Assembly (NCBI GenBank): GCA_021324265.1
Contig: JAJPJK010000009.1
Location: forward strand, 157,892-221,891
Source: Thermoproteota archaeon
GTDB lineage: Archaea; Thermoproteota; Thermoprotei; Gearchaeales; Gearchaeaceae
Reading direction: 5' to 3'
DNA length: 64,000 nt
In this document: positions 1-7,764 of the stretch, one piece after another
How the letters are laid out: every line of letters begins with the position of its first letter
Numbering within the stretch: position 1 is the first letter of the stretch
Position numbers and translations under genes: made by a program
Notes under the pieces: model-generated
Databases searched by the model: none
The model's input: the letters and a program-made list of their open reading frames with translations, nothing else
Told to the model about the DNA's origin: nothing

Positions 1-931
1 GATAGAGATTTTCGATGCGAGAAGCAAGCCAACTACGCCTACGATGATAATTCCAATAGATAAAAAGTATTCCAAGGATAGGGATAAGGCGTTCGAGATC
101 GCTATAAAGCTAGAGGAGCTTCTTGTCGATGATGTTGTCGATTCCTCAACAATTGATATGGTGAACGATAGAATTATATTTGAACTCAATCCAAACCTTC
201 TTAGGAATAGAGGCATATCTTTAGAGGAACTTAAAGAGATATTGGAATCTAGGATCAAGTCAATCGAGGTAAAAATAACAGGAAGCCTTAAGAAGAAGGA
301 TGAACCTATTTACATGGAAGTATCTTCTAAGCGCGAGCTTAACATTCAGCAGTTGAACAAGCTCAAGGAAAGGATTCTCAAAGTTAGACTTAAGGGTATA
401 CCTAAGATAAGGAGGACTGTGATAAGGAAAGTCGAGCTGGGCAATGGCGATTATGAATACGTAATCGCTACTGAAGGTTCGAATTTGAAGGAGGTGATGA
501 AAGTTGAGGGAATAGATAGGCGCCGCGTATATACGAATGATATATTTGAAGTATACAGATTGCTGGGCGTAGAGGCTGCTAGAGAGGTCATAATAAGGGA
601 AGCGATCCGCGTTCTCGAAGACCAAGGCTTAGATGTCAATATAAGGCATGTAATGCTCATAGCTGATGCCATGACTAGGACTGGAAGGATAAAGCAAATA
701 GGAAGGCATGGCATCGTTGGAGATAAATCCAGTGTTTTGGCTAAGGCTGCCTTTGAGCTCACGACAAAGCATCTCTATGATGCCGCTGCAAGGTCAGCTG
801 TTGATAATCTCTTAGGCAATGCAGAGAATATAATAGCTGGCCAGCCCATCAGAAGCGGGACAGGTCATGTAAAGGTTTATTTAGACCTTTTGAAACTATT
901 AGGTGAGTCCGAGGATGGTGGATCTACTTAA
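1..931 (+). CDS. rpoA2: RNA polymerase subunit A'' (Rpo1C), 5' end outside window
   Basis: C-terminal part of the largest RNA polymerase subunit, which carries part of the active-site channel. The frame is open from base 2; the first visible residues (I-E-I-F-D-A-R) continue into T-P-T-M and match the A'' family, so the gene begins upstream of the window. The C-terminal region, with D-A-M-T-R-T-G-R and the S-V-L-A-K-A-A-F-E segment, is intact. It overlaps rpl30e by 17 nt, as in the usual archaeal rpoB-rpoA1-rpoA2-rpl30e-nusA operon. The internal ATG at base 44 is not the start. Confidence 0.95.
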   Translation, partial: IEIFDARSKPTTPTMIIPIDKKYSKDRDKAFEIAIKLEELLVDDVVDSSTIDMVNDRIIFELNPNLLRNRGISLEELKEILESRIKSIEVKITGSLKKKDEPIYMEVSSKRELNIQQLNKLKERILKVRLKGIPKIRRTVIRKVELGNGDYEYVIATEGSNLKEVMKVEGIDRRRVYTNDIFEVYRLLGVEAAREVIIREAIRVLEDQGLDVNIRHVMLIADAMTRTGRIKQIGRHGIVGDKSSVLAKAAFELTTKHLYDAAARSAVDNLLGNAENIIAGQPIRSGTGHVKVYLDLLKLLGESEDGGST

Positions 932-1220
932 AGAACTCTCTCTTCTCTTCAAAACAGGGAAAGTGGTATATGGGAATAAAGAAGTGATAAATGTTCTCTA
1001 TCATGGTAAAGTATTGGGCGTGATCGTTGCTTCCAAAATACCCAAAGAAATATTCGATAAGGTCACTTATTACTGCAAGATATCTGGGATTCCTTATTAT
1101 GTATTCGATGGCACGAGTGCAGAACTAGGTAAGCTATGCGGCAAGCCCTTTATGATTAGTTCTATCGCTATTCTAAACCAAGGAGAATCTAACATATTGG
1201 AACTTTTCAAAAATGAGTGA
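915..1220 (+). CDS. rpl30e: Ribosomal protein eL30 (L30e)
   Basis: Large-subunit protein of the L7Ae/L30e RNA-binding fold, about 101 residues, the usual family length. The sequence runs K-V-V-Y-G-N-K-E-V then K-V-L-G-V-I-V-A-S-K, the typical start of this fold. I prefer ATG 915 over GTG 903 because the family starts close to this point; both overlap the end of rpoA2. Its end overlaps nusA by 8 nt, so translation is probably coupled within the rpoA2-nusA-rps12 operon. Confidence 0.9.
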   Translation: MVDLLKELSLLFKTGKVVYGNKEVINVLYHGKVLGVIVASKIPKEIFDKVTYYCKISGIPYYVFDGTSAELGKLCGKPFMISSIAILNQGESNILELFKNE

Positions 1221-1650
1221 AGGTATTAAACTTAGTAATCGCGAACTTGAGTTCATAAACCTTTTTGAGCTCATCACCTCAGTAAGGGTTAAGGATTGCA
1301 TAATAGACGAGCGTTTCAATAGAGCGATATTTCTCGTAGATCCGACGCAAGTCGGACTAGCAATAGGAAGGGGTGGAGAAAAAATAAATGCTTTTAAAAA
1401 GCTTTCTTCGATGGACGCTGAAATAGTGCCTTTCTATGAGGATCTAGATAGGCTTATTAGAGGTGTTTTTCTACCCTTTGAGATAAAGGATGTCAAGATT
1501 TCTCAAAATAATAAGGGAGAAAAACTTGTGCTCATATACGTTGATCCTGCATCTAAGGCAAAGGTCATAGGTGCTTCAGGGAGAAATGTAGTTAAAGCTA
1601 GACTTATACTTGCACGCTATCATGGTATAAAGAATGTTGTCGTTGTTTAA
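1213..1650 (+). CDS. nusA: Transcription factor NusA-like KH protein
   Basis: Archaeal NusA homologue of 145 residues, made essentially of two KH RNA-binding domains without the S1 or N-terminal domains of bacterial NusA. The KH GXXG signatures are visible as A-I-G-R-G-G-E (about residue 52) and I-G-A-S-G-R-N (about residue 119). It lies between rpl30e and rps12, its conserved archaeal place. A role in transcription elongation or rRNA synthesis is inferred from the family. Confidence 0.92.
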   Translation: MSEGIKLSNRELEFINLFELITSVRVKDCIIDERFNRAIFLVDPTQVGLAIGRGGEKINAFKKLSSMDAEIVPFYEDLDRLIRGVFLPFEIKDVKISQNNKGEKLVLIYVDPASKAKVIGASGRNVVKARLILARYHGIKNVVVV

Positions 1651-1654
1651 GGAA

Positions 1655-1665
1655 AAATTAATATA
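1655..1665 (+). promoter_or_regulatory. TATA box upstream of rps12
   Basis: The AT-rich core AAATTAATATA is centred about 30 bases before the rps12 ATG in the short gap after nusA. This spacing fits an archaeal TATA box giving a very short leader. Inferred from sequence only. Confidence 0.5.
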
Positions 1666-1689
1666 CAAAAGGCGTATAGAGTAAGAGAT

Positions 1690-2127
1690 ATGGGTAAATC
1701 ACCTGCAGGCTTATATGCTGCTCGCAAGCTCATTAAGAAGAGGCAAAAGTTTAGATGGAGTAAAATAACCTATAAAAGAAGAGTACTAAAACTCAAGGAA
1801 AAATTCGATCCACTTGAAGGTGCGCCTCAGGCAAGAGGAATTGTGATCGAGAAGGTTGGAGTTGAATCAAGGCAGCCTAACTCAGCAGTTAGGAAGTGTG
1901 TTCGTGTTCAGCTTGTGAAGAATGGCAAAGTTATAACTGCATTTGTACCTAAAGATGGTGCGCTTAACATAATTAGTGAACATGATGAAGTAATAGTGGA
2001 AGGCATAGGAGGCCCTCAAGGAAGGGCATATGGAGACTTGCCTGGCGTAAGATACAAAGTCGTGAAGGTAAATGGGGTTGCATTGAGTGAAGTACTTAAG
2101 GGTAAGAAGCAAAAGCCACAAAGATGA
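1690..2127 (+). CDS. rps12: Ribosomal protein uS12
   Basis: Decoding-centre protein of the small subunit, 145 residues, typical of archaeal S12. The conserved Q-P-N-S-A-V-R-K-C block (about residues 62-70) and the G-I-G-G-P-Q-G segment are present. The lysine/arginine-rich N-terminal extension is usual in archaea. Its stop overlaps the rps7 start by 4 nt. A TATA-like box lies upstream, so it may start its own transcript as well as being read from rpoA2. Confidence 0.97.
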   Translation: MGKSPAGLYAARKLIKKRQKFRWSKITYKRRVLKLKEKFDPLEGAPQARGIVIEKVGVESRQPNSAVRKCVRVQLVKNGKVITAFVPKDGALNIISEHDEVIVEGIGGPQGRAYGDLPGVRYKVVKVNGVALSEVLKGKKQKPQR

Positions 2128-2705
2128 GCCAGACGATAAGCCCTAACATTCTTGTATTTGGAAAATGGAGTACTGATGGCATAACAGTAAATGATCCTTC
2201 TTTACAAAGATACATCGCTCTCAAGCCTATTCATGCACCTCATATGGGCGGAAGATATGCAAAGAAAAGATTTGCAAAAAGTGAAGTTCCCATATATGAA
2301 AGGCTTGCGAATCATCTCATGAAGAAGGGTAGAAATCAAGGAAAAAAACTAAAAGCTCTCAATATTGTTAGAAAGGCATTCGTCATCGTTGAGAGTAGGA
2401 CAAAGCAAAATCCCATTCAGATTTTAGTTAGGGCAATAGAGAACGCATCGCCTAGGGAAGAAACTACTAGGATATTGTTAGGAGGTATCGTTTATCATGT
2501 AGCAGTAGATAGCGCTCCGCAGCGAAGAGTTGACCTAGCGCTAAGATGGATTTGCGAGGGTGCAAGGATGGCTTCATTTAACAATCCTAAACCAATTGAA
2601 GAATCCCTTGCAGAGGAGCTTATCCTCGCTGCGAGCAACGATTCAAAATCTTATGCAATTAGGAAAAAAGAAGAAGTCGAGCGTGTTGCACTTGCATCAC
2701 GTTAA
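2124..2705 (+). CDS. rps7: Ribosomal protein uS7
   Basis: Primary 16S rRNA-binding protein that nucleates the small-subunit head; 193 residues, the archaeal length. The core [14 protein letters not shown] and V-D-L-A-L-R-W-I segments are recognisable. It starts within the last codons of rps12 (ATGA overlap) and is followed after 43 bases by tuf, which has its own TATA box. Confidence 0.97.
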   Translation: MSQTISPNILVFGKWSTDGITVNDPSLQRYIALKPIHAPHMGGRYAKKRFAKSEVPIYERLANHLMKKGRNQGKKLKALNIVRKAFVIVESRTKQNPIQILVRAIENASPREETTRILLGGIVYHVAVDSAPQRRVDLALRWICEGARMASFNNPKPIEESLAEELILAASNDSKSYAIRKKEEVERVALASR

Positions 2706-2708
2706 AAG

Positions 2709-2718
2709 TTTATAAATA
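2709..2718 (+). promoter_or_regulatory. TATA box of tuf (EF-1 alpha)
   Basis: TTTATAAATA is close to the ideal archaeal TATA box. It is centred about 35 bases before the tuf ATG, predicting a leader of around 9 nt (GTTCGCATC) with no Shine-Dalgarno sequence. This suggests strong independent transcription of tuf-rps10. Confidence 0.7.
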
Positions 2719-2748
2719 GATAAAACAAATAATCAATACGTTCGCATC

Positions 2749-4044
2749 ATGGCGGAGAAAAAACCCCATTTGAATTTGATAGTAGCAGGGCATGTTGATC
2801 ATGGTAAATCTACTACTACAGGCCATATTCTAACATTGCTAGGTGTAGTGGATAAAAAGCGATTATCGGAGCTTGAGGAGGAAGCTAAAAAGAGAGGTAA
2901 AGAGTTCGCCAAATACGCTTGGATATTAGATACATACAAGGAGGAAAGGGAAAGAGATATGACGATAGATCTTACATTCCTAAAATTCGAGACCAAAAAA
3001 TATTTCTTCACCATAATAGATTCACCGGGCCATAGAGACTTCGTAAAGAACATGGTAACAGGTGCTTCACAAGCTGATGCTGCGCTTTTGATTGTCTCTG
3101 CTAAGAAAGGTGAGTTCGAGGCTGGAATAGGCGCTACAGGTCAAACAAGAGAGCATGCATTCTTATTGAGGACTATGGGTGTGAATCAAATAATCGTAGG
3201 CGTAAACAAAATGGATGATCCTTCAGTTAACTGGAGTAAGGAAAGATTTGAAGAAGTTAGGAAGGGTATATTAGATCTCTTAAGGCAAGTAGGATATCCA
3301 GTAGATAAAATCAGAGTTATACCAATATCTGCATGGTATGGCGACAATCTCGTAGAGAGGAGTAAGAATACTCCTTGGTACAATGGTCCTACGCTGGCAG
3401 AGGCGTTTGATGAACTCGTTGTTCCTCCAAGGCCAGTAGATAAACCACTTAGGATACCCATTGAGGCGGTTTATTCAATTACAGGTGTAGGTACTGTACC
3501 TGTAGGCAAGGTTGAGACAGGTAGATTAAAGGTTGGCGATGTCGTTATTGTAATGCCAAGCGGTAAGAAAGGTGAAGTGAGATCGATAGAAACCCATCAC
3601 ACACCTATTCAAGAAGCACTCCCTGGCGATAATATAGGTTTCAACGTTAAGGGTCTTGAAAAAGCAGATATCAAGCGAGGTGATGTCGTAGGTCCTGCTG
3701 ACAATCCTCCAACTGTAGCGCAAGCCTTCGTAGCTAGGATATTCGTAATTTATCATCCTACATCGATCGCAGTAGGCTATACTCCAGTTATGCACGTACA
3801 TACTGCTACAGGTCCTGTAAAATTTGAAGAAATACAGAAGAAGTTAGATCCTAGAACTGGTGCAACGATAGAAGAGAATCCTAAGTTCATAAAGCAAGGT
3901 GATGCAGCGATCGTTAAGCTAAGACCTATCAAGCCTCTAATAGTAGAGAAATATTCAGACTTTCCAGGACTGGGTAGATTTGCGATAAGAGATATGGGAA
4001 GGACTGTAGCTGCAGGCGTAGTTCTTGATGTAATTAAGGCATAA
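2749..4044 (+). CDS. tuf: Translation elongation factor EF-1 alpha
   Basis: GTPase delivering aminoacyl-tRNA to the ribosome, 431 residues. G1 is G-H-V-D-H-G-K-S-T (residues 14-22), G3 is D-S-P-G-H, and G4 is N-K-M-D. Domains 2 and 3 follow, with V-G-R/K-V-E-T-G and F-A-I-R-D-M-G. One oddity is in switch I: the nearly invariant E-R-G-(I/V)-T is E-R-D-M-T, an Asp at residue 70 where Gly is expected. The rest looks fully functional. It overlaps rps10 by one base (TAATG junction). Confidence 0.97.
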   Translation: MAEKKPHLNLIVAGHVDHGKSTTTGHILTLLGVVDKKRLSELEEEAKKRGKEFAKYAWILDTYKEERERDMTIDLTFLKFETKKYFFTIIDSPGHRDFVKNMVTGASQADAALLIVSAKKGEFEAGIGATGQTREHAFLLRTMGVNQIIVGVNKMDDPSVNWSKERFEEVRKGILDLLRQVGYPVDKIRVIPISAWYGDNLVERSKNTPWYNGPTLAEAFDELVVPPRPVDKPLRIPIEAVYSITGVGTVPVGKVETGRLKVGDVVIVMPSGKKGEVRSIETHHTPIQEALPGDNIGFNVKGLEKADIKRGDVVGPADNPPTVAQAFVARIFVIYHPTSIAVGYTPVMHVHTATGPVKFEEIQKKLDPRTGATIEENPKFIKQGDAAIVKLRPIKPLIVEKYSDFPGLGRFAIRDMGRTVAAGVVLDVIKA

Positions 4045-4352
4045 TGCCAAGGATAGCAAGGATTTATCTTTCAGCAACTGATATAAGAGAACTTGAAAGT
4101 GTAGTTAAGGAAATAAAGACGATAGCTGATGAGCAAAATGCAAGAGTTGCTGGCCCTGTTCCTTTGCCAACAAAGCGTTTGAGAGTAGTTACAAGGAAGA
4201 CGCCTTGCGGAGACGGCACGCATACATTTGATCGCTGGGAGCTAAGGATTCATAAAAGGATCATTGATATCCTCGCTTCAGAGAACGTAATGCGACAGCT
4301 TGCAAGAATAAAGGTGCCTCCTTCTGTAAGGATTTCGATCAATATAAGATAA
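4044..4352 (+). CDS. rps10: Ribosomal protein uS10
   Basis: Small-subunit head protein of 102 residues. Diagnostic segments are A-R-I-Y-L-S-A-T-D near the N-terminus, G-P-V-P-L-P-T-K in the middle and H-K-R-I-I-D-I-L towards the end. The order tuf-rps10-tRNA-Ser is common in crenarchaea. It ends the first transcription unit; the following region contains a tRNA gene and T-rich sequence. Confidence 0.97.
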   Translation: MPRIARIYLSATDIRELESVVKEIKTIADEQNARVAGPVPLPTKRLRVVTRKTPCGDGTHTFDRWELRIHKRIIDILASENVMRQLARIKVPPSVRISINIR

Positions 4353-4385
4353 AGCTTATTAGAACTTTCTTTCTTTATTCTATTT

Positions 4386-4405
4386 AGCCGGGATTAGCCG
4401 GGATA
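4386..4405 (+). repeat. 10-bp tandem duplication at the 5' end of tRNA-Ser(UGA)
   Basis: AGCCGGGATT (4386-4395) is followed directly by AGCCGGGATA (4396-4405), 9 of 10 bases identical. Both copies contain the tRNA acceptor 5' strand GCCGGGA, so either could in principle pair with the 3' strand TCCCGGC. The second copy gives the simpler gene model. Confidence 0.85.
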
Positions 4406-4494
4406 ATAATTTCCCGAAAGCCTAGCCAGGAAAGGCGCAGGCCTTGAGAGCCTGTGGGCTTTTGCCCTCGTGGGTTCAAATCCCACTCCCGGCG
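4397..4494 (+). tRNA. tRNA-Ser (anticodon UGA) with a 14-nt intron after position 8
   Basis: Class II tRNA with a long variable arm. Anticodon TGA is at 4445-4447 in loop CTTGAGA, closed by stem CAGGC/GCCTG. The T-arm has GGTTCAAATCC, the acceptor is GCCGGGA/TCCCGGC with discriminator G, and no CCA is encoded. Compared with the two other tRNA-Ser genes here, the body is identical apart from the anticodon loop and one D-loop base, except for 14 extra bases at 4405-4418. Removing them gives GCCGGGATAGCC exactly as in the sister genes. The gene is followed by a T-run that may act as terminator. Confidence 0.9.
4405..4418 (+). other. Predicted 14-nt tRNA intron (non-canonical position)
   Basis: The motif is built from central helix CGGG (4399-4402) with CCCG (4413-4416), 3-nt bulges ATA (4403-4405) and AAA (4417-4419), and a 7-nt loop (4406-4412). 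Cutting after the second base of each bulge removes 14 nt and gives the mature sequence predicted by the sister tRNAs. The outer helix is weak (two G-C pairs), so support rests mainly on the comparison. Confidence 0.75.
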
Positions 4495-4639
4495 TTTTTG
4501 AACATTTGTCTATAAGTTCTCTTTTATATTCGATTTTTTTATGCATTTTCATCCAACCTAAGAAAGAATTTCTTTTATTAACCCAACATTTTATTACAAA
4601 AATTTTTTAAGTGAGTATAAGCTCATAACATAGTAGTAG
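4495..4639. other. AT-rich spacer between tRNA-Ser(UGA) and speD
   Basis: No gene is seen here. A T-run directly follows the tRNA. A near-palindrome around 4562-4576 (AAGAAAGAATTTCTT) may form a small hairpin. The last 40 bases hold the speD promoter. Confidence 0.5.
4601..4610 (+). promoter_or_regulatory. TATA box of speD
   Basis: AATTTTTTAA is centred about 34 bases before the speD ATG at 4640, the right distance for a short-leader or leaderless archaeal transcript. Confidence 0.5.
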
Positions 4640-5032
4640 ATGGGGGCTAGGGAACAATTAGAACAAGTATTCACCTTGGAACTCGGAAGACATATAATCG
4701 CAGACATAATTGTAGAGGACGGTAGCGTACTCAAAGATGTCAATTATTTAAGAAATTTATTATATAACGCGGCCAAATTGGCGAATTTGAACGTAATAAG
4801 CGATAATTACACAATTTTCGAAAACACTGGCGGCGTATCACTTTTACTCTTCATTTCAGAATCCCATGTCTCTATCCATACTTGGCCTGAATATTCTTTC
4901 GCAGCTGTAGATATATTTACATGCGGTAAGGATGCTGATCCTTGGAAGGCATACGATTATATTATCAGAGAACTCAAAGCAAGGGTTGTGAATAAGAAGG
5001 AAATAAAGCGGGTATTATCTTTAAAGAAATAA
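4640..5032 (+). CDS. speD: S-adenosylmethionine decarboxylase / arginine decarboxylase proenzyme
   Basis: Small class 1B pyruvoyl-dependent decarboxylase of 130 residues. The self-cleavage site is visible in S-E-S-H-V-S-I-H-T-W-P-E; cleavage between Glu74 and Ser75 would convert the serine to the pyruvoyl cofactor. The catalytic Cys lies in D-I-F-T-C-G. The product would feed polyamine synthesis, which also supplies deoxyhypusine synthase encoded at 56.7 kb. Crenarchaea have a paralogue in this fold that decarboxylates arginine instead, and I cannot separate the two by eye. Confidence 0.9.
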   Translation: MGAREQLEQVFTLELGRHIIADIIVEDGSVLKDVNYLRNLLYNAAKLANLNVISDNYTIFENTGGVSLLLFISESHVSIHTWPEYSFAAVDIFTCGKDADPWKAYDYIIRELKARVVNKKEIKRVLSLKK

Positions 5033-5055
5033 ATTAGGTCACAGAAAAATTGAAT

Positions 5056-5160
5056 ATGGGCGGAAAACAAAGAACATCTTTATTCATCGAAAAGGGAAGG
5101 CAGGAAGAGCGTCCTAAGGAAACAAAGGTTGAAAAGAAAGAAGAGAAAAAAACTAAATGA
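5056..5160 (+). CDS. Small Lys/Glu-rich protein (34 aa)
   Basis: An ATG-started frame of 34 codons lies between speD and the SPOUT methylase and overlaps the latter's ATG (ATGA). It starts M-G-G-K-Q-R-T-S-L-F-I-E-K-G-R and then is almost only Lys, Glu, Arg and Thr. The N-terminus is reminiscent of archaeal S25e, but the winged-helix body of S25e is missing. Tight coupling to the next gene favours translation. Function unknown. Confidence 0.55.
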   Translation: MGGKQRTSLFIEKGRQEERPKETKVEKKEEKKTK

Positions 5161-5945
5161 ATGTTTTTATCATAATACCTTCTAACATTTTTTCCGACAT
5201 ACCTTCTTTGAGAGAGAAAACTGTTCGCGTAGCTAACCTTGTCAGGACGCTTATTTTATTCAGAGTAAGGCAAGTTGTTATTTTCAAATATAAAGAGCGG
5301 GACGATGAATTTCTTAAGCTTATGGATTTTTTCAGGACCCCATCTTATCTTAGGCGCTATGCTTTCAAAAAGGAAAAAGTCTTTAGATTCGTTGGCAATG
5401 CTCCTCCAATAAGGGCTTTCTATGAAGAAGACAAAAAGTACAGATATGGAATCGTATTGAAAAATGACGGTAAACTTTGCCTAATTAATTCAGGTCTAAA
5501 GGATTTGATAGTCTTAAGTGGCGTAAACGTTGCTGAGGGCCAATTAATGAAGTTGGTAAATGACGCTAACGGTTGGAGACTTGCAACGAAGGAAGAAGAT
5601 CATCATTTCGGCTTCAATACCTTTTATACAGATGATCTCATAGGTTTTTTGTTCAAAATGAAGACAGAAAAGAAGCTTATCATCGCTACTTCAAGATATG
5701 GTAAAACTTTTCGAACTGAAGATTTGATGAATTTGAAAAGAGATTCGAGAATAGAGAAAGGTATTTGCTTACTATTTGGGTCTCCTAAAGAAGGTTTATT
5801 TGAGATCTTCAAATCTATGAATCGGGAACTCAGCGATTATGTTGATCATGTATTCAACATGTTCCCAAATCAAGGTGTTAAAACGATAAGAACTGACGAA
5901 GCAATCATGGGGACGCTCTCAATAATAAACCTCATTTCATCTTGA
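5157..5945 (+). CDS. Putative SPOUT RNA methyltransferase (COG2106 family)
   Basis: Protein of 262 residues resembling the archaeal/eukaryotic putative RNA uridine N3-methyltransferase family, which is characteristically encoded just upstream of rpl3. The N-terminal I-P-S-N-I-F-S-D and V-R-V-A-N-L-V-R-T segments and the C-terminal glycine-bearing L-L-F-G-S-P-K-E-G-L (trefoil-knot cofactor loop) with V-F-N-M-F-P-N-Q-G-V-K-T-I-R-T-D-E-A fit SPOUT enzymes. Start chosen at the ATGA overlap. The target is probably rRNA, by inference from context. Confidence 0.82.
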   Translation: MNVFIIIPSNIFSDIPSLREKTVRVANLVRTLILFRVRQVVIFKYKERDDEFLKLMDFFRTPSYLRRYAFKKEKVFRFVGNAPPIRAFYEEDKKYRYGIVLKNDGKLCLINSGLKDLIVLSGVNVAEGQLMKLVNDANGWRLATKEEDHHFGFNTFYTDDLIGFLFKMKTEKKLIIATSRYGKTFRTEDLMNLKRDSRIEKGICLLFGSPKEGLFEIFKSMNRELSDYVDHVFNMFPNQGVKTIRTDEAIMGTLSIINLISS

Positions 5946-5946
5946 A

Positions 5947-5957
5947 AAGTATATAAG
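5947..5957 (+). promoter_or_regulatory. TATA box of the S10/spc ribosomal cluster
   Basis: AAGTATATAAG, centred about 38 bases before the rpl3 ATG, lies immediately after the methylase stop. It predicts a leader of about 10 nt. It is the likely main promoter for rpl3-rpl4-rpl23-rpl2 and onwards. Confidence 0.65.
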
Positions 5958-5989
5958 CAGTCTTACGAATAATAATCCTAATCGATCTC

Positions 5990-6949
5990 ATGAGCTCACC
6001 TAGAAGAGGTTCAATGGGTGTTTATCCAAGGGCTAGAGCAGCGAGTATTAGAGTTAGGATTAAGTCTTGGCCTCAACACAATGAGCCCATTCTTTTAGGT
6101 TTCCCAGTTTACAAGGTAGGTATGGTAAGTTCAATATTGTTGGATTCTTATGAGAAATCCCACATGTTTGGTAAAGAAGTTGTTAGGGCTTGTACTGTAT
6201 TGGAAGCACCACCTATCTTCGTCTTAGCTTTAAAGTTTTATAAGAAGACATTTGAAGGGCTGAAGCCAATAACTACAGTCTTTTCCAAGGAGATACCCAA
6301 TAAGCTTTCTCGCTACATCGAAGGGCCCATAAAGGGAGGTAATCTTGATGAAATTCCTAGCTTCAGTGATAAAATTATTGATGTAAGAGCCATTGTTGCA
6401 ACTCAACCATACTTAACTGGCATAGGTAAAAAGAAGCCAGATATTTTCGAGGTTAAAATTGGAGGCGATGTGAATTCAGCTTTGGAATATGCTAAGAATG
6501 TTCTTGGTAAGGAAGTAAGAATAAAGGAAATTTTCAAAGAGCTAAGCCTTGTAGATGTAATAGGCGTAACGAAGGGTAAGGGTTTTCAAGGTGTTGTAAA
6601 GAGATTTGGAGTCAAGATTTTGCCAAAATGGCATAAGCATAGGAAAGGGGCTAGGAAAGTGGGATCGATAGGGCCCATAGAGCCTAGCATGATGAGATAT
6701 GTTCCTAGGCCAGGTCAGATGGGCTTCCATAGAAGAACAGAATACAATAAGCTTATCATAAGCTTAGGAGAAGATCCAAAGCAAATAAATCCTTCAGGAG
6801 GGTTCATGCATTATGGCTTAGTCAAGAATGATTATGTATTACTTTTTGGTAGCGTTATGGGCCCACCTAAACGTGTCTTGTTCTTGAGATATCCAATAAG
6901 GCCGCAACCCAGAATTTGGAAGTATCAATTAGTTAAGCTTTTGGCATGA
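5990..6949 (+). CDS. rpl3: Ribosomal protein uL3
   Basis: Early-assembly large-subunit protein near the peptidyl transferase centre; 319 residues, archaeal size. Diagnostic pieces are the N-terminal S-P-R-R-G-S-M-G, the D-V-I-G-V-T-K-G-K-G-F-Q-G-V core around residue 190 and G-Q-M-G-F-H-R-R-T-E. It begins the main ribosomal cluster after a TATA box and overlaps rpl4 by 4 nt. Confidence 0.97.
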   Translation: MSSPRRGSMGVYPRARAASIRVRIKSWPQHNEPILLGFPVYKVGMVSSILLDSYEKSHMFGKEVVRACTVLEAPPIFVLALKFYKKTFEGLKPITTVFSKEIPNKLSRYIEGPIKGGNLDEIPSFSDKIIDVRAIVATQPYLTGIGKKKPDIFEVKIGGDVNSALEYAKNVLGKEVRIKEIFKELSLVDVIGVTKGKGFQGVVKRFGVKILPKWHKHRKGARKVGSIGPIEPSMMRYVPRPGQMGFHRRTEYNKLIISLGEDPKQINPSGGFMHYGLVKNDYVLLFGSVMGPPKRVLFLRYPIRPQPRIWKYQLVKLLA

Positions 6950-7764
6950 TGCTAGAAAAGCTCGCAGTTAAGTTATTCGATAAAGAAGCCAAAGAAAGCA
7001 AGGCACTGAACTATTTGCCATTGCCATTCACAGTAGAATATAGATATGATTTGATCAAGAGAGCAGTTCTAACTGAGCTTCAAAATCAGAAACAACCTAA
7101 AGGTGTTGATCCAATGGCAGGAAAGCGAACAAATGCTGAAAGCAGGGGTGTTGGCTATGGCATAGCGAGAATACCAAGAGTGAGGGCCTCAGGTACGCCT
7201 AGAGCAGATCAAGGTGCTTTCGCTCCTAGCACTAGGGGAGGATATCATCCCACTGCTCCGAAATCTGAGAAGAAAGTTAGAGTGAAGATGAATAAGAAGG
7301 AAAAGAAACTTGCACTGTTCAGCGCCATCGCTGCAACAGCAAAATTGGATCTTGTACTAAGAAGAGGGCATCAAATAACCAATCCTGATTTGTCTTTGCC
7401 CATCGTCGTAGATGAAGAAGTAAGCAAGATATCAAAAACAAAAGAACTCATCGATTTCCTAAAGAAGCTAGGAATATATGCAGATATCGAGCGTGTCAAG
7501 TCAAGCATAAAGATCAGAGCAGGTAAGGGCAAAAGAAGGGGAAGAAGGTATCAAGAAAGGAAGGGGCCTCTTCTCGTAAAGCTTGGCAATGAACCTATTG
7601 CTTTAGCATTTAAGAATCTAGCTGGTGCAGATGTTGCTGATGTTAGGAATCTTCCTGTTCATCAATTAGCTCCAGGATGCCTTCCTGGCAGATTGACTAT
7701 TTGGACCTTAAACGCTTATAACTATCTTGCAGATAAATTCGGTTTTGTGGGTGAAAGGAAATGA
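6946..7764 (+). CDS. rpl4: Ribosomal protein uL4
   Basis: Exit-tunnel protein of 272 residues. The extended tunnel loop is visible in G-K-R-T-N-A-E-S-R-G-V-G-Y-G-I-A-R and the glycine-rich stretch R-G-G-Y-H-P-T-A-P. The C-terminus contains D-V-R-N-L-P-V-H-Q-L-A-P-G, typical of archaeal L4. Two adjacent ATGs (6946, 6949) could start it; both overlap the rpl3 stop. It overlaps rpl23 by 4 nt. Confidence 0.97.
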   Translation: MMLEKLAVKLFDKEAKESKALNYLPLPFTVEYRYDLIKRAVLTELQNQKQPKGVDPMAGKRTNAESRGVGYGIARIPRVRASGTPRADQGAFAPSTRGGYHPTAPKSEKKVRVKMNKKEKKLALFSAIAATAKLDLVLRRGHQITNPDLSLPIVVDEEVSKISKTKELIDFLKKLGIYADIERVKSSIKIRAGKGKRRGRRYQERKGPLLVKLGNEPIALAFKNLAGADVADVRNLPVHQLAPGCLPGRLTIWTLNAYNYLADKFGFVGERK

